From Pseudomonadota bacterium (lineage in GTDB: Bacteria; Pseudomonadota; Alphaproteobacteria; UBA828), in assembly GCA_027624955.1 (NCBI GenBank), contig JAQBTG010000012.1, positions 21,760-85,759 on the forward strand: a DNA stretch of 64,000 nt. The letters are read 5' to 3'. The position numbers and the translations under genes are program-made. The notes beneath the pieces were generated by a model. The model had not been told where the DNA came from and ran no database searches. It saw nothing but the letters and a program-made list of their open reading frames with translations. Shown piece after piece: positions 25,500-36,898 of this stretch. Position 1 is the stretch's first letter, and each line of letters starts with the position of its first letter.

Positions 25500-26086
25500 A
25501 TGGAGAGAGTCGGAAGTTCGAATTCTCGCCCGAGAATCTTGAACTCGCGAACGCGCATATCGCGAAATATCCTGAGGGCCGCCAGGCGAGTGCGGTGCTG
25601 CCGCTCTTAGATCTTGCGCAGCGTCAGAATGGTGGCTGGGTGTCGCGCGAAGCCATGGTCTATATCGCCGATTTTCTGGATATGGCCGAAATTCGCGTTT
25701 ATGAAGTCGCGACTTTCTACACAATGGTGAACCTCAACCCAGTCGGGAAACATCTGATCCAACTGTGCCGCACGACGCCCTGTTGGCTACGCGGCTCAGA
25801 CGATTTGCGCGACGCCTGTACGAATGAATTGGGTATAGGCATCGGCGAATCCACGGAAGACGGCATGTTCACGCTGGTAGAAGTGGAGTGTCTCGGCGCT
25901 TGTGTGAATGCGCCTATGGTGCAGATCAACGATGATTTCTATGAGGATCTTTCGGCCGCGCGGATGATTGAAATTCTCGCCATGTTGCGGCGCGGCGAGC
26001 AGCCATCGGCGGGTTCGCAAACCGGGCGACAGACTTCGGCGCCGACGACCGGCTTGACCACATTGCTGGATGGCGGGACTGCGTGA
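25496..26086 (+). CDS. nuoE: NADH-quinone oxidoreductase subunit E
   Basis: This 196-residue 24-kDa-type subunit binds the N1a 2Fe-2S cluster through C91, C96, C132 and C136 ([10 protein letters not shown] and ECLGAC). A Gly/Thr/Gln-rich tail of about 35 residues follows the thioredoxin-like domain. It works with NuoF in the NADH dehydrogenase module. It overlaps nuoD by four bases and nuoF by one (TGATG). Confidence 0.96.
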   Translation: MNGESRKFEFSPENLELANAHIAKYPEGRQASAVLPLLDLAQRQNGGWVSREAMVYIADFLDMAEIRVYEVATFYTMVNLNPVGKHLIQLCRTTPCWLRGSDDLRDACTNELGIGIGESTEDGMFTLVEVECLGACVNAPMVQINDDFYEDLSAARMIEILAMLRRGEQPSAGSQTGRQTSAPTTGLTTLLDGGTA

Positions 26087-27390
26087 TGCTGAATGATTCA
26101 AACCGCATCTTTACCAATCTTTACGGTGCCCATGATTGGCGCCTCGGCGGCGCGCGCAAGCGCGGCGCGTGGGACGGCACCAGCACTCTTATTGGCAAGG
26201 GCCACGAATGGGTCGTCGATCAAGTCAAGGAATCTGGATTGCGTGGTCGGGGCGGTGCGGGTTTCCCGACTGGTCTCAAATTCTCTTTCATGCCCAAAGA
26301 GCCAGATCCGAGGCGGCCGCATTACTTGATCGTCAATGCCGACGAATCCGAGCCCGGGACTTGCAAGGACCGGGACATCATGCGTCACGATCCGCATCTT
26401 CTCATAGAGGGTTGTTTGCTCTCCGCCTTCGCCATGCGCGCCAACGCCGGCTACATCTACATTCGCGGTGAGTTTTATCGCGAGGCCGAGAATTTGCAGA
26501 CCGCGATCGATGAGGCGTATGACGCCGGATTGATCGGCAAGAATGCTTCAGGTTCAGGATGGGATTTCGACCTTTATTTACACCGCGGCGCCGGCGCCTA
26601 TATCTGCGGTGAGGAAACCGGCTTGCTGGAAAGCCTCGAAGGCAAGCCAGGTAAGCCGCGTTTGAAGCCGCCGTTTCCGGCCGGTGCCGGTCTTTATGGT
26701 TGCCCCTCCACGGTTAACAATGTTGAAACCCTCGCAGTTATCCCAACCATACTAAGGCGCGGCCCGGAGTGGTTCGCAGGGTTGGGCAGACCAAAGAATA
26801 GCGGAACCAAACTATTCTGCATTTCGGGGCATGTGAACCAGCCCTGCAATGTTGAAGAAGAGATGGGAATTCCGCTGCGCGAGCTTATCGAGAAACATGC
26901 CGGTGGTGTGCGCGGCGGTTGGGACAATTTGTTGGCGGTAATTCCCGGCGGCGCCTCGGTGCCATTGTTGCCGAAATCTATTTGCGATGACGTGCTGATG
27001 GATTTTGATTCGCTGGTTGCCCAAAAATCGGGTCTTGGCACGGCGGCCGTCATCGTTATGGACAAATCGACAGATGTGGTTGAGGCGATATCCCGGCTTT
27101 CACATTTTTATATGCACGAAAGTTGCGGCCAGTGCACGCCCTGCCGCGAAGGTACCGGATGGGTTTATCGCATGATGCAGCGGATGGTCACGGGCGAAGC
27201 ATCGGTGAAGGATATCGATCTTCTCTGGGATGTGGTGGGTCAGATCGAAGGCCATACAATTTGCGCGCTCGGAGACGCCGCAGCGTGGCCGGTCCAAGGC
27301 CTGATCCGGCATTTTCGCGGCGAAATGGAACAGCGCATTCTGGCGCGCCATGGCATCCCGACCGATGCCGGCGCACCGAAAGCCGCGTGA
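26086..27390 (+). CDS. nuoF: NADH-quinone oxidoreductase subunit F
   Basis: This 434-residue 51-kDa-type subunit has the NADH-binding Gly-rich segment [15 protein letters not shown], the FMN site [32 protein letters not shown], and the N3 4Fe-4S ligands in [14 protein letters not shown] plus a distal Cys in [13 protein letters not shown]. It is the electron entry point of complex I. The ATG at 26086 is chosen over the overlapping GTG at 26083. Confidence 0.96.
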   Translation: MLNDSNRIFTNLYGAHDWRLGGARKRGAWDGTSTLIGKGHEWVVDQVKESGLRGRGGAGFPTGLKFSFMPKEPDPRRPHYLIVNADESEPGTCKDRDIMRHDPHLLIEGCLLSAFAMRANAGYIYIRGEFYREAENLQTAIDEAYDAGLIGKNASGSGWDFDLYLHRGAGAYICGEETGLLESLEGKPGKPRLKPPFPAGAGLYGCPSTVNNVETLAVIPTILRRGPEWFAGLGRPKNSGTKLFCISGHVNQPCNVEEEMGIPLRELIEKHAGGVRGGWDNLLAVIPGGASVPLLPKSICDDVLMDFDSLVAQKSGLGTAAVIVMDKSTDVVEAISRLSHFYMHESCGQCTPCREGTGWVYRMMQRMVTGEASVKDIDLLWDVVGQIEGHTICALGDAAAWPVQGLIRHFRGEMEQRILARHGIPTDAGAPKAA

Positions 27391-27402
27391 GGAATTTGGA
27401 CT

Positions 27403-29460
27403 ATGCCGAAACTAACAATCGACGGCGTTGAAGTTGAAGTCGCGGACGGCTCAACGGTCCTGCAGGCTTGCGAGCAGGTTGGCGCAGAGGTGCCGCGTTT
27501 CTGTTACCACGACCGCCTGTCGATTGCCGGAAATTGTCGCATGTGTCTGGTCATCATGGAAAGATCTCCTAAACCCATCGCTTCCTGCGCGATGCCGGCG
27601 GGCGAGGGAATGGTGATTCACACCAATACGCCAGAGGTCAAAAAGGCGCGCGAAGGGGTGATGGAGTTCCTGCTCATCAATCATCCGCTGGACTGCCCCA
27701 TTTGCGATCAGGGCGGCGAGTGCGACTTGCAAGATCAGGCTATGGCATATGGCCGCCATTTCAGCCGTTTCGATGAGCACAAACGGGCGGTTAAGGACAA
27801 AGATATCGGGCCGCTGGTCGAAACCATCATGACACGCTGCATTCATTGCACGCGATGCATCCGTTTCGCCGATGAAATTGCCGGGGTCGAAGAATTCGGT
27901 GCAGTGTTCCGCGGCGAACATATGGAAATCGGCACCTATGTAGGGAAGGCGGTTTCTTCCGAGCTGTCGGGCAACATGATTGATTTATGCCCGGTGGGCG
28001 CGTTGACGTCCAAGCCCTACGCTTTTACCGCTCGCTCGTGGGAATTGCGCAAGACAGAGAGCATCGATGTGCTTGACGCCGTTGGCTCCAATATTCGGAT
28101 CGATGCGCGCGGCGGTGAAGTCATGCGCATCGTCCCTCGCCTCAACGAAGACGTGAACGAGGAGTGGATTTCCGACAAAACCCGTTTCGCCTGCGATGGC
28201 CTCAAGAAGCGCCGCCTCGATCGTTGTTACGTGCGTAAAGACGGAAAGCTAGAAGAGGCGGATTGGCCACAAGCGTTTGACGCAATACAGAAGGCGCTTC
28301 ACGGTCTTGCCGGAGATCAGATCGCCGCCATTGCCGGTGACCTCGCCGATTGCGAGGCGATGACGGCACTCAAAGATTTGATGGGCGATTTGGGCTCGCA
28401 GAATATTGATTGCCGCCAAGATGGCGCCAAGCTCAGCAGCGCGCGCGCCGGCTACCTGTTCAATACGACGATCGCTCAAATCGAAGACGCCGATGCAATC
28501 TTGGTAATTGGCGCCGATTTGCGCTGGGAGGCCTCCCTGGTCAATGCCAGAATCCGCAAGCGCTGGCGGCAAGGTGGGCTCAAGACCGGTGTCATTGGCC
28601 CGCGCCGAGATCTCACCTATCCCTATGATCATCTTGGCGCCGGGCCAGAAACGCTTAGTCAAATCGCCGCCGGAAATCACGAGTTTTGCCAAGTGCTCGA
28701 AGCGGCGGAGTGGCCCATGCTCATTGTCGGGTCGGGCGCGGTGGCGCGCCGAGATGGCGCCGCTATTTTGGCCGCCGCCCGTGCAGTGGCGGAAAAATAT
28801 GCCATGGTGCGCGAGGGTTGGAACGGCTTTAACGTCTTGCACCGTGCGGCTTCGCGGGTTGGCGGCCTTGATCTCGGTTTTGTGCCGAGTGGGGGCGGAC
28901 GTGATGTCGCCGCTATTCTCGAAGGCGCAGAGAGCGACGCTGTCAAATTCGTTTGGCTGCTCGGATCAGACGAAATCGAAATGGCGCGATTGAACAACGC
29001 GTTCGTTGTATATCAAGGACATCACGGGGACGCCGGTGCGGCGGCAGCGGATGTGGTTTTGCCCGGCGCTGCCTACACCGAGAAAAATGCGACCTACGTG
29101 AATTTGGAAGGGCGCGTGCAACGGACCTATCGGGCGGTCCATCCCCCTGGTGAAGCTCGGGAAGATTGGACGATTCTCCGCGCCTTCTCGGAATTGACCG
29201 GTACGACATTACCTTACGATACGCTCGATGCGGTGCGGGCGCGCATGACCAAGATCGCTCCGTCCTTTGGCGCCGCAAACAGCATCACTGCGGCCGAATG
29301 GCGGGACTTTGGAGCGCCGGGCGATATGTCGGGCGATGCGTTTGCTAACCCGGTTAGTGATTTTTATACGACCGATGTGATCTCACGGGCATCAGACACC
29401 ATGGCCGAGTGCAGCGCGCTGTTTGTTGCCGGCGCGCAGAAGACCGGTACCGATGGCTGA
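27403..29460 (+). CDS. nuoG: NADH-quinone oxidoreductase subunit G
   Basis: This 685-residue 75-kDa-type subunit starts with a ferredoxin-like 2Fe-2S domain (C34, C45, C48, C62), then a His/Cys-ligated cluster ([19 protein letters not shown]), the [14 protein letters not shown] cluster site, and a molybdopterin-oxidoreductase-like domain that in this family has no cofactor. It conducts electrons from NuoF towards NuoI and NuoB. The last codons overlap the start of nuoH. Confidence 0.96.
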   Translation: MPKLTIDGVEVEVADGSTVLQACEQVGAEVPRFCYHDRLSIAGNCRMCLVIMERSPKPIASCAMPAGEGMVIHTNTPEVKKAREGVMEFLLINHPLDCPICDQGGECDLQDQAMAYGRHFSRFDEHKRAVKDKDIGPLVETIMTRCIHCTRCIRFADEIAGVEEFGAVFRGEHMEIGTYVGKAVSSELSGNMIDLCPVGALTSKPYAFTARSWELRKTESIDVLDAVGSNIRIDARGGEVMRIVPRLNEDVNEEWISDKTRFACDGLKKRRLDRCYVRKDGKLEEADWPQAFDAIQKALHGLAGDQIAAIAGDLADCEAMTALKDLMGDLGSQNIDCRQDGAKLSSARAGYLFNTTIAQIEDADAILVIGADLRWEASLVNARIRKRWRQGGLKTGVIGPRRDLTYPYDHLGAGPETLSQIAAGNHEFCQVLEAAEWPMLIVGSGAVARRDGAAILAAARAVAEKYAMVREGWNGFNVLHRAASRVGGLDLGFVPSGGGRDVAAILEGAESDAVKFVWLLGSDEIEMARLNNAFVVYQGHHGDAGAAAADVVLPGAAYTEKNATYVNLEGRVQRTYRAVHPPGEAREDWTILRAFSELTGTTLPYDTLDAVRARMTKIAPSFGAANSITAAEWRDFGAPGDMSGDAFANPVSDFYTTDVISRASDTMAECSALFVAGAQKTGTDG

Positions 29461-30469
29461 GTCTAACTTCTGGGCGGACTATATCTTGCCGCTGCTGTTG
29501 ATCGTCGGCTATATCGCGGCGATCGTCGTGCCGATCTTGCTCGTCGTCGCGCTGGTCACGTACGGCGAGCGCAAGGTTTGGGCGGCCATGCAATACCGCA
29601 AAGGGCCAAACGTAGTGGGGCCGTTTGGGCTGTTCCAGCCGTTGGCCGATGGCCTGAAACTGCTGATGAAGGAAACCATTATTCCGACCGGCGCCAATCG
29701 CGTTCTCTTCATCATGGCGCCGATGATTATGTTTGCCCTTGGTCTCATCGGCTGGGCCGTCATTCCGTTCGATACCCATCTGGTTCTGGCCGATATCAAT
29801 GTCGGCATACTTTATCTGTTTGCCGTGTCCTCACTTGGCGTGTACGGCATCATCATCGCCGGGTGGGCGAGTAACTCGAAGTATGGTTTCCTCGGTGCCT
29901 TGCGGTCGGCCGCCCAGATGGTTTCCTACGAGGTATCGATCGGCTTCGTCTTAGTCACCGTGATGCTCGTGGCTGGCTCATTGAATTTGAGCGACATCGT
30001 AGAAGCACAAAAAGGCCTCTGGTTCTTCATTCCGTTGGCGCCAATGTTCATCATCTATTTCATTTCAGCCCTAGCCGAGACCAACCGGACGCCGTTCGAT
30101 TTGCCCGAAGCGGAAGGCGAATTGGTGGCCGGTTATCAGGTCGAATATTCGGCCATGACCTGGGGGCTGTTCATGCTCGGCGAATACGCCAACATCGTTT
30201 TGTTGAGCGGACTTTGCGTCATTCTGTTTCTCGGCGGCTGGTTGCCGCCGTTCCATGTCGAACCCTTCATATGGATTCCAGGTGTCGTCTGGTTTATCGC
30301 CAAAACGGCTTTTGTGATCTTTCTCTTCACTTGGGTGCGGGCGACAATGCCGCGCTATCGTTATGACCAACTCATGCGCTTGGGCTGGAAGGTCTTTCTG
30401 CCCGCGTCTCTAGCCTGGGTGGTCATCACCGCCGGCGCCATGCACTTGTTTGGATGGATGCCGCAATGA
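29453..30469 (+). CDS. nuoH: NADH-quinone oxidoreductase subunit H
   Basis: This 338-residue multi-helix membrane subunit joins the peripheral and membrane arms. Visible family marks are [49 protein letters not shown] and [30 protein letters not shown], which form the quinone-chamber loops. The start ATG at 29453 overlaps the nuoG stop by eight bases; the upstream open frame is not part of the protein. Confidence 0.96.
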   Translation: MAESNFWADYILPLLLIVGYIAAIVVPILLVVALVTYGERKVWAAMQYRKGPNVVGPFGLFQPLADGLKLLMKETIIPTGANRVLFIMAPMIMFALGLIGWAVIPFDTHLVLADINVGILYLFAVSSLGVYGIIIAGWASNSKYGFLGALRSAAQMVSYEVSIGFVLVTVMLVAGSLNLSDIVEAQKGLWFFIPLAPMFIIYFISALAETNRTPFDLPEAEGELVAGYQVEYSAMTWGLFMLGEYANIVLLSGLCVILFLGGWLPPFHVEPFIWIPGVVWFIAKTAFVIFLFTWVRATMPRYRYDQLMRLGWKVFLPASLAWVVITAGAMHLFGWMPQ

Positions 30470-30485
30470 GCAGGAAAGGTTAATC

Positions 30486-30974
30486 ATGTCGTTCATAGAG
30501 CAATCGGTGAAGTCTCTATTGTTGACCGAACTATTGAAGGGTATGACCATCACCTTTCGCCAGATGTTTAGTCCCAAGGCGACCGTCAACTACCCCTATG
30601 AAAGAGGGCCGATCAGCGCGCGCTTTCGTGGCGAGCACGCACTTCGGCGCTATTCGAACGGCGAGGAGCGCTGCATTGCCTGCAAACTGTGCGAAGCGAT
30701 TTGCCCGGCGCAGGCGATTACCATCGAGGCTGAGCCGCGCGGCGACGGCAGCCGCCGCACGACTCGCTACGACATCGATATGGTCAAATGCATTTATTGC
30801 GGCTTTTGCCAGGAAGCCTGTCCGGTGGACGCCATCGTCGAGGGGCCGAATTTCGAATTCGCCGCCGAGACGCGCGAGGAACTGCTCTACAACAAACAGA
30901 AACTTTTGGACAATGGTGAGCGCTGGGAGAGCGAAATCGCAGCGAACCTGGCGTCTGAAGCACCGTATCGTTGA
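30486..30974 (+). CDS. nuoI: NADH-quinone oxidoreductase subunit I
   Basis: This 162-residue TYKY-type subunit has two ferredoxin motifs: C63-x2-C66-x2-C69-x3-C73 and C102-x2-C105-x2-C108-x3-C112, which bind clusters N6a and N6b. The amphipathic N terminus ([25 protein letters not shown]) lies on the membrane. The ATG at 30486 matches the family start. Confidence 0.96.
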   Translation: MSFIEQSVKSLLLTELLKGMTITFRQMFSPKATVNYPYERGPISARFRGEHALRRYSNGEERCIACKLCEAICPAQAITIEAEPRGDGSRRTTRYDIDMVKCIYCGFCQEACPVDAIVEGPNFEFAAETREELLYNKQKLLDNGERWESEIAANLASEAPYR

Positions 30975-31013
30975 GGAACATCGGCGGCTGAAGCCGAGAA
31001 ATCGAATGAATTC

Positions 31014-31643
31014 ATGATTATCGAGACAATAGTCTTTTACCTTCTTTCCGTGGTGACCGTCGCCGCGGGGGTGATGGTTATTGCCTCGCGCAATCCAGTA
31101 CAGTCCGTGCTTTTCCTGATTCTGGCATTTTTCAATTCAGCTGGCCTGTTTGTGCTGTTGGGCGCTGAATTCCTCGCCATGATATTGATCATTGTCTATG
31201 TCGGCGCGGTGGCTGTGTTGTTCCTGTTCGTCGTGATGATGCTCGATATTAATTTCTCCGAGCTGCGTGCGGGATTCCTGCAATATTTGCCGATTGGCGC
31301 CATTGTCGGAATCATTCTGTTAGCCGAACTCATCTTGGTGTTTGCTACCGGCGCCGTCGACATCCACGTTCCAGATATTGTTGCGGTGGCTATGCCGCCG
31401 GCAGAGGAAGTGAGCAACACGCGGGCGTTGGGCAATATTCTCTATACCCGCTATGCCTATTTGTTCCAGGGCGCTGGATTTATTTTGTTGGTCGCCATGG
31501 TCGGCGCCATTGTGTTGACCCATCGGCGGCGGGTCGAAGTCCGGCGCCAGAAAATCGCCGATCAGGTGGCGCGCGACCCAAAAGTGGCGGTGGTTCTCAA
31601 AGACATTAAATCAGGCGAGGAGGGGTCATGGAAATCGGACTGA
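31014..31643 (+). CDS. nuoJ: NADH-quinone oxidoreductase subunit J
   Basis: This 209-residue membrane subunit has five hydrophobic helices and the conserved segment [29 protein letters not shown], which contains the pi-bulge helix 3 region of the E-channel. A basic cytoplasmic tail ([14 protein letters not shown]) follows. The last 16 bases overlap nuoK. Confidence 0.95.
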   Translation: MIIETIVFYLLSVVTVAAGVMVIASRNPVQSVLFLILAFFNSAGLFVLLGAEFLAMILIIVYVGAVAVLFLFVVMMLDINFSELRAGFLQYLPIGAIVGIILLAELILVFATGAVDIHVPDIVAVAMPPAEEVSNTRALGNILYTRYAYLFQGAGFILLVAMVGAIVLTHRRRVEVRRQKIADQVARDPKVAVVLKDIKSGEEGSWKSD

Positions 31644-31936
31644 CCCATTATCTGACCGTGGCCGCGATACTTTTCACGCTTGGCGTGTTCGGCATATTTC
31701 TCAATCGCAAGAACGTCATCATCATTTTGATGTCGATCGAGTTGATGCTGCTTGCCGTCAATATTAATTTCGTCGCATTCTCGGTTTTCCTAAATGACAT
31801 GGCGGGTCAGGTGTTCGCCATGCTGGTCCTCACAGTGGCGGCAGCCGAAGCGGCCATCGGTCTTGCCATACTGGTTGTCTATTTCCGCAACCGCGGCTCC
31901 ATCGCGGTTGAAGACGTTAATGTGATGAAGGGCTAA
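31628..31936 (+). CDS. nuoK: NADH-quinone oxidoreductase subunit K
   Basis: This 102-residue three-helix subunit has the proton-channel glutamates in [16 protein letters not shown] and [17 protein letters not shown]. It is ND4L-like and packs next to NuoJ. It overlaps nuoJ by 16 bases and ends six bases before the GTG of nuoL. Confidence 0.96.
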   Translation: MEIGLTHYLTVAAILFTLGVFGIFLNRKNVIIILMSIELMLLAVNINFVAFSVFLNDMAGQVFAMLVLTVAAAEAAIGLAILVVYFRNRGSIAVEDVNVMKG

Positions 31937-31942
31937 ACCCTC

Positions 31943-33868
31943 GTGCTGCTTTATATTGCTCCCGTTTTTCTGCCGCTAATCGGCGCAGCAATCACTGGCC
32001 TGTTCGGCCGCGTGCTTGGCGATCGAGCGTCGCAGTACATCTCCTGCGGGGCGATGGGTTTGGCGGCGCTGGCGTCGATATTCGTTTTTAACAATGTGGT
32101 GATGCAAGGCGAAGTTCAGCAGATATACCTTTTCAACTGGATGACCTCGGGCAGTTTCGTGGTCGATTGGGCGCTCCGCATCGACGAATTGACGGCGATG
32201 ATGGTCTTCACCGTTTCGATTGTGTCGTTCCTGATCCATGTCTACTCGATCGGATACATGGCACATGATCCACACATTCCGCGGTTTTTCGCGTATCTGT
32301 CGCTGTTCACTTTTTTCATGTTGGCGCTCGTTACGGCAGATAATTTCCTCCAGCTTTATTTCGGCTGGGAGGGAGTTGGCCTGGTTTCATATCTGCTAAT
32401 CGGATTTTGGTATAAGCGGCCGGCCGCAAATGCGGCAGCGATCAAGGCGTTCGTCGTTAATCGCGTTGGCGATTTCGGATTCGGTCTCGGAATCCTGGCG
32501 ATTTACCAAACCTTCGGATCTGTCAGTTTTGATACCGTTTTCGCCGCCGCGCCCAACCTAGCCGGCTCAGAGTTCGATTTCCTCGGCCACAATTTCGATG
32601 CTCTGACGGTCATCTGCATTCTGCTGTTCGTCGGCGCCATGGGAAAGTCGGCGCAATTTTTGCTCCATACTTGGTTGCCCGATGCGATGGAGGGTCCGAC
32701 GCCGGTATCGGCTCTCATTCATGCGGCGACTATGGTAACCGCTGGGGTCTTCTTGGTTGCGCGATGTTCGCCTCTATTCGAATATGCGCCGATCGCACTC
32801 GCCGTCGTCACCGTTGTCGGCGCCACGACGGCGATATTTGCCGCGACAATTGCGATCACCCAAACCGACATCAAACGGGTGATCGCCTATTCGACCTGTA
32901 GTCAGCTTGGCTACATGTTCTTTGCCTGCGGTGTATCGGCTTATTCGGCGGGCATGTTCCATCTGACCACGCATGCTTTCTTTAAGGCGCTTCTTTTTTT
33001 GGGCGCCGGCTCGGTAATCCATGCCATGTCCGACGAGCAAGACATGCGCAAAATGGGCGGTATCTGGAAAGCCATCCCGTTGACTTACTTGCTCATGTGG
33101 ATCGGCAGCTTAGCGCTGGCGGGTATACCGTTTTTCTCAGGATTCTTCTCCAAGGATGTGATCCTCGAATCCGCCTTTGCGGCGGCAACTGGTTTGGGTT
33201 ATTACGCCTATGCCGCTGGTATTGCCGCCGCTGTGCTGACGGCGCTCTATTCCTGGCGCCTCATCATCCTTACCTTCCATGGCAAGCCGCGAGCTGACGA
33301 AAAAGTTATGGCGCATGTTCATGAATCGCCGCCGATCATGACTGTGCCACTCATTCTTTTAGCCGTCGGCGCGATCGTTTCTGGTTATTTGTTGATGCCG
33401 ATGGTGGGATCACATTCGGATTTCTGGGGCACCTCAATACTTGTGTTGCCGCATCACCATGCTCTTGAGAGTGCGCATCATGTTGATTTCTGGGTCAAGG
33501 CATTGCCGACAATCGTTGCGGTTATCGGTATCTTGGCTGCCTATTTTCTCTACATGGCCAAGCCGCACCTGCCTGGTGTGATAGCGCAGCGCCTGCGGCC
33601 ACTCTATTTGTTCTCTTACAACAAATGGTATTTCGATGAGTTCTATGATTGGGCGTTCGTCCGCCCGACCAAATATCTTGGCTATGGTTTGTGGAAACAA
33701 GGCGACGGCGGCGTCATCGACGGAATCGGCCCCGACGGCGTTGCGGCAGCGGCTGCCGCCATTGCCCGACGCGTCGTCAAGCTGCAGAGCGGATATGTCT
33801 ATCACTACGCTTTTCTGATGTTGGTCGGTGTGGCCGTCATCATCACCTGGTTTCTTATTCTGGGATGA
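31943..33868 (+). CDS. nuoL: NADH-quinone oxidoreductase subunit L
   Basis: This 641-residue antiporter-like subunit is the most distal membrane subunit and the one with the long lateral helix. Family marks are FFAYLSLFTFFMLALVTADNFLQLYFGWEGVGLVSYLLIGFWY, HTWLPDAMEGPTPVSALIHAATMVTAGVFL and YSTCSQLGYM. The start is GTG at 31943. It translocates protons as the complex works. Confidence 0.96.
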   Translation: MLLYIAPVFLPLIGAAITGLFGRVLGDRASQYISCGAMGLAALASIFVFNNVVMQGEVQQIYLFNWMTSGSFVVDWALRIDELTAMMVFTVSIVSFLIHVYSIGYMAHDPHIPRFFAYLSLFTFFMLALVTADNFLQLYFGWEGVGLVSYLLIGFWYKRPAANAAAIKAFVVNRVGDFGFGLGILAIYQTFGSVSFDTVFAAAPNLAGSEFDFLGHNFDALTVICILLFVGAMGKSAQFLLHTWLPDAMEGPTPVSALIHAATMVTAGVFLVARCSPLFEYAPIALAVVTVVGATTAIFAATIAITQTDIKRVIAYSTCSQLGYMFFACGVSAYSAGMFHLTTHAFFKALLFLGAGSVIHAMSDEQDMRKMGGIWKAIPLTYLLMWIGSLALAGIPFFSGFFSKDVILESAFAAATGLGYYAYAAGIAAAVLTALYSWRLIILTFHGKPRADEKVMAHVHESPPIMTVPLILLAVGAIVSGYLLMPMVGSHSDFWGTSILVLPHHHALESAHHVDFWVKALPTIVAVIGILAAYFLYMAKPHLPGVIAQRLRPLYLFSYNKWYFDEFYDWAFVRPTKYLGYGLWKQGDGGVIDGIGPDGVAAAAAAIARRVVKLQSGYVYHYAFLMLVGVAVIITWFLILG

Positions 33869-33872
33869 TGAC

Positions 33873-35414
33873 ATGACCGATTGGCCCATCCTTTCTACCG
33901 TCACTTTCCTGCCGCTGCTCGGAGCGGCTTTCATACTTCTCATCCGCGGTGATGAAGCGACGATCGCGCGCAATTCCCGCCATGTGGCATTGTGGACCAG
34001 CATTGTAGCGTTCGCGATTTCTGTGTTGCTCATCGCCGACTTCGACACGACGACGGCGCAATTCCAGTTTGAGGAGTATGCGCCATGGCTGCCTGAGTTC
34101 GGCATTGGCTATCATCTCGGCGTCGATGGAATCTCGGTATTTTTTCTTTTGCTGACAACGTTCTTGGTGCCTATCTGCATTATCTCGTGCTGGGAAGCAG
34201 TGAAGACCCGAGTACGTGAATACATGATCGCGTTTCTGGTTTTAGAAACGATGATGATCGGCGTGTTCTCTTCTCTCGATATGTTGATGTTCTACATCTT
34301 CTTTGAGGGGCAGCTCATACCGATGTTCCTGATCATCGGTATCTGGGGCGGCGCGCGGCGTGTTTATTCGGCGTACAAATTTTTTCTTTATACCTTGGTG
34401 GGCTCGGTGTTGTTTCTACTCGCCATCTTGTTCATGTATTTCCAAGCCGGTACGACTGACATCCCGGCCTTGATGAACGAGGTCTGGGCGCCGGCGGTAC
34501 AGACTTGGCTCTGGCTTGCCCTGTTCGCATCGTTCGCCGTCAAACTGCCGATGTGGCCGTTTCATACCTGGTTGCCTGATGCCCATGTCGAGGCGCCAAC
34601 GGCAGGCTCGGTAATCCTCGCCGGGATTATGCTGAAGATGGGCGGCTACGGATTTTTACGTTTCTCGCTGCCCATGTTCCCGGATGCCAGCGAATTTTTC
34701 GTGCCCTTCGTGTTCTCGCTATCCGTCGTTGGGGTGATTTACACGTCCTTGGTTGCCCTCATGCAACAGGACATGAAGAAACTGATCGCATATTCCTCGG
34801 TCGCCCATATGGGAATTGTCACGATCGGCCTGTTCACCTTCAACGGCCAGGGCATCGAAGGCGGAATTTTTCAAATGCTTAGTCACGGTGTGGTCTCGGC
34901 GGCATTGTTCCTCATCGTCGGTGTGGTTTATGACCGTGTGCACTCGCGCGAGATTGCATCCTATGGTGGGCTCGTTCACCGCATGCCGGTGTATGCTTTC
35001 GTATTTATGGTGATCATGCTCGCTTCGATAGGACTTCCGGCGACAAGCGGTTTTGTTGGCGAATTTTTGATCTTTGTCGGCGTCTTCCAGGTCAATACCT
35101 GGGTCGCCATGTTGGGGCTGACCGGCGTCATTCTCGGCGCCGCCTATATGCTTTGGCTCTATCGCCGTGTAATTTTCGGTGAATTGACGAAGGAAAACTT
35201 GAAGTCGATTAAGGACTTGAACGTGCGTGAAATCGGATTTTTCGCACCGCTCGTTGTGTTGGCTCTATTCATGGGTATTTATCCCAAGCCGTTCCTCGAT
35301 GTCCTGCATGTCTCGGTAGAAAATTTGGTCGCGCAAACACAGATGGCGCGCGCGGGTGGCGCTGACGTTGTCGCCGATCTCTTGCCCGACGTGCTGGCCA
35401 GAGTGTTGAGGTAG
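33873..35414 (+). CDS. nuoM: NADH-quinone oxidoreductase subunit M
   Basis: This 513-residue ND4-like antiporter subunit has GVDGISVFFLLLTTFLVP, the helix 5 Glu region in FYIFFEGQLIPMFLIIGIWGG, and LPMWPFHTWLPDAHVEAPTAGSVILAGIMLKMGGYG. The ATG at 33873 follows the nuoL stop by four bases and yields the family N terminus MTDWPILS. Confidence 0.96.
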   Translation: MTDWPILSTVTFLPLLGAAFILLIRGDEATIARNSRHVALWTSIVAFAISVLLIADFDTTTAQFQFEEYAPWLPEFGIGYHLGVDGISVFFLLLTTFLVPICIISCWEAVKTRVREYMIAFLVLETMMIGVFSSLDMLMFYIFFEGQLIPMFLIIGIWGGARRVYSAYKFFLYTLVGSVLFLLAILFMYFQAGTTDIPALMNEVWAPAVQTWLWLALFASFAVKLPMWPFHTWLPDAHVEAPTAGSVILAGIMLKMGGYGFLRFSLPMFPDASEFFVPFVFSLSVVGVIYTSLVALMQQDMKKLIAYSSVAHMGIVTIGLFTFNGQGIEGGIFQMLSHGVVSAALFLIVGVVYDRVHSREIASYGGLVHRMPVYAFVFMVIMLASIGLPATSGFVGEFLIFVGVFQVNTWVAMLGLTGVILGAAYMLWLYRRVIFGELTKENLKSIKDLNVREIGFFAPLVVLALFMGIYPKPFLDVLHVSVENLVAQTQMARAGGADVVADLLPDVLARVLR

Positions 35415-35421
35415 GTAGGCT

Positions 35422-36885
35422 ATGGCCGAATTTATTACACCGGATTATTTGGCCGCCTTGCCGGAAATGTTTCTCGCGGCGGTATCCCTCGTTCTTCTTA
35501 TGGTCGGCGTTTTTCTTGGCAACCGGTCGACCAATTTGCTCACCTGGCTGTGCGTCGTCGCTATGGGCGCGGCGTTCGTCATGGTGCTCGTCGGTTCGCA
35601 TGCCCATAGCACTACATTTTTCGGGATGTTTGTGAGCGATAGTTTCTCCATATTCATGAAATGCTTGGTGCTGATTGGCGCTGCGGTGACTCTGATCATG
35701 GGCATGGGATACGTGAAGCGCGAAGGTATGAATCGCTTCGAGTTCCCCATTCTGATCCTGTTCGCGACGCTTGGCATGTTGCTGATGATTTCGGCAAACG
35801 ACCTTATCGCGCTTTATGTTGGCCTCGAATTGCAGAGCCTATCGCTTTACATCGTCGCCGCGTTCCGGCGTGATTCCCTGCGCTCCAGCGAAGCCGGCCT
35901 TAAATATTTCGTGCTCGGCGCGCTCTCTTCGGGGATGCTGCTTTATGGCTGTTCCATGGTCTATGGCTTTACTGGCTTTACAGGTTTCGACGAAATCGCC
36001 ATCGCGATCGGTCACCAAGGTGCCGATGCGCATGGCGCCGCGCCGATCGGTATTTTGATCGGAGTGGTCTTTATCGCCGCAGCACTCGCTTTCAAAGTAT
36101 CCGCAGTACCGTTCCATATGTGGACGCCGGATGTTTATGAAGGCGCGCCGACGCCGGTCACAGCTTTCTTCGCCGCTGCGCCTAAAATTGCGGCGATGGC
36201 GCTGTTTCTACGCGTCTTGCTCGGGCCGTTTCACGATTTGATGGCGCAGTGGGACCAGATCATCGTTTTCATTTCCATTGCGTCGATGGCGCTCGGGGCG
36301 TTTGCGGCGATCGGCCAGAAAAATATCAAACGCCTTATCGCCTACAGCTCGATCGGTCATATCGGATATGCGCTGGTCGGGCTTGCCGCCGGGACACCGG
36401 AAGGTGTGCGCGGCGTTCTGATCTATTTGGCGATATATATGGTCATGTCGCTCGGTACGTTTGCTTGCATTCTCGCCATGCGCCGGCGCGGTCAGATGCT
36501 AGAGCGAATCGAAGACCTTTCTGGCCTTTCCAAAACCAACCCAGCTATCGCGTTGGCGATGGCAATATTTATGTTCTCGATGGCGGGAATTCCGCCCTTG
36601 GCGGGCTTTTTTGGAAAGCTCTATGTCTTCCTGGCCGCCATAGAGGAGGGCATGTACGGGCTCGCGGTTATCGGTGTGCTCACCAGCGCGGTGGGCGCCT
36701 ACTACTACATCCGTATCGTTAAAGTGATGTATTTCGATAAACCAGTCGAAAGCTTCGATAAACCGATAGGAGCGGAACTATCCAGCGTCCTACTCGGTAC
36801 GGGCGTTATCACGATGTTCTTTTTCGCTTATCCTACGCCCGTTTTGGAGGGCGCGCAGGCCGCCGCAGCACTGCTATTTCCCTGA
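35422..36885 (+). CDS. nuoN: NADH-quinone oxidoreductase subunit N
   Basis: This 487-residue ND2-like antiporter subunit has the [22 protein letters not shown] segment, [29 protein letters not shown] and [15 protein letters not shown]. It is the last complex I subunit gene. The operon continues on the same strand: birA begins 13 bases after the stop. Confidence 0.96.
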   Translation: MAEFITPDYLAALPEMFLAAVSLVLLMVGVFLGNRSTNLLTWLCVVAMGAAFVMVLVGSHAHSTTFFGMFVSDSFSIFMKCLVLIGAAVTLIMGMGYVKREGMNRFEFPILILFATLGMLLMISANDLIALYVGLELQSLSLYIVAAFRRDSLRSSEAGLKYFVLGALSSGMLLYGCSMVYGFTGFTGFDEIAIAIGHQGADAHGAAPIGILIGVVFIAAALAFKVSAVPFHMWTPDVYEGAPTPVTAFFAAAPKIAAMALFLRVLLGPFHDLMAQWDQIIVFISIASMALGAFAAIGQKNIKRLIAYSSIGHIGYALVGLAAGTPEGVRGVLIYLAIYMVMSLGTFACILAMRRRGQMLERIEDLSGLSKTNPAIALAMAIFMFSMAGIPPLAGFFGKLYVFLAAIEEGMYGLAVIGVLTSAVGAYYYIRIVKVMYFDKPVESFDKPIGAELSSVLLGTGVITMFFFAYPTPVLEGAQAAAALLFP

Positions 36886-36898
36886 TAGCGAGGCTGAA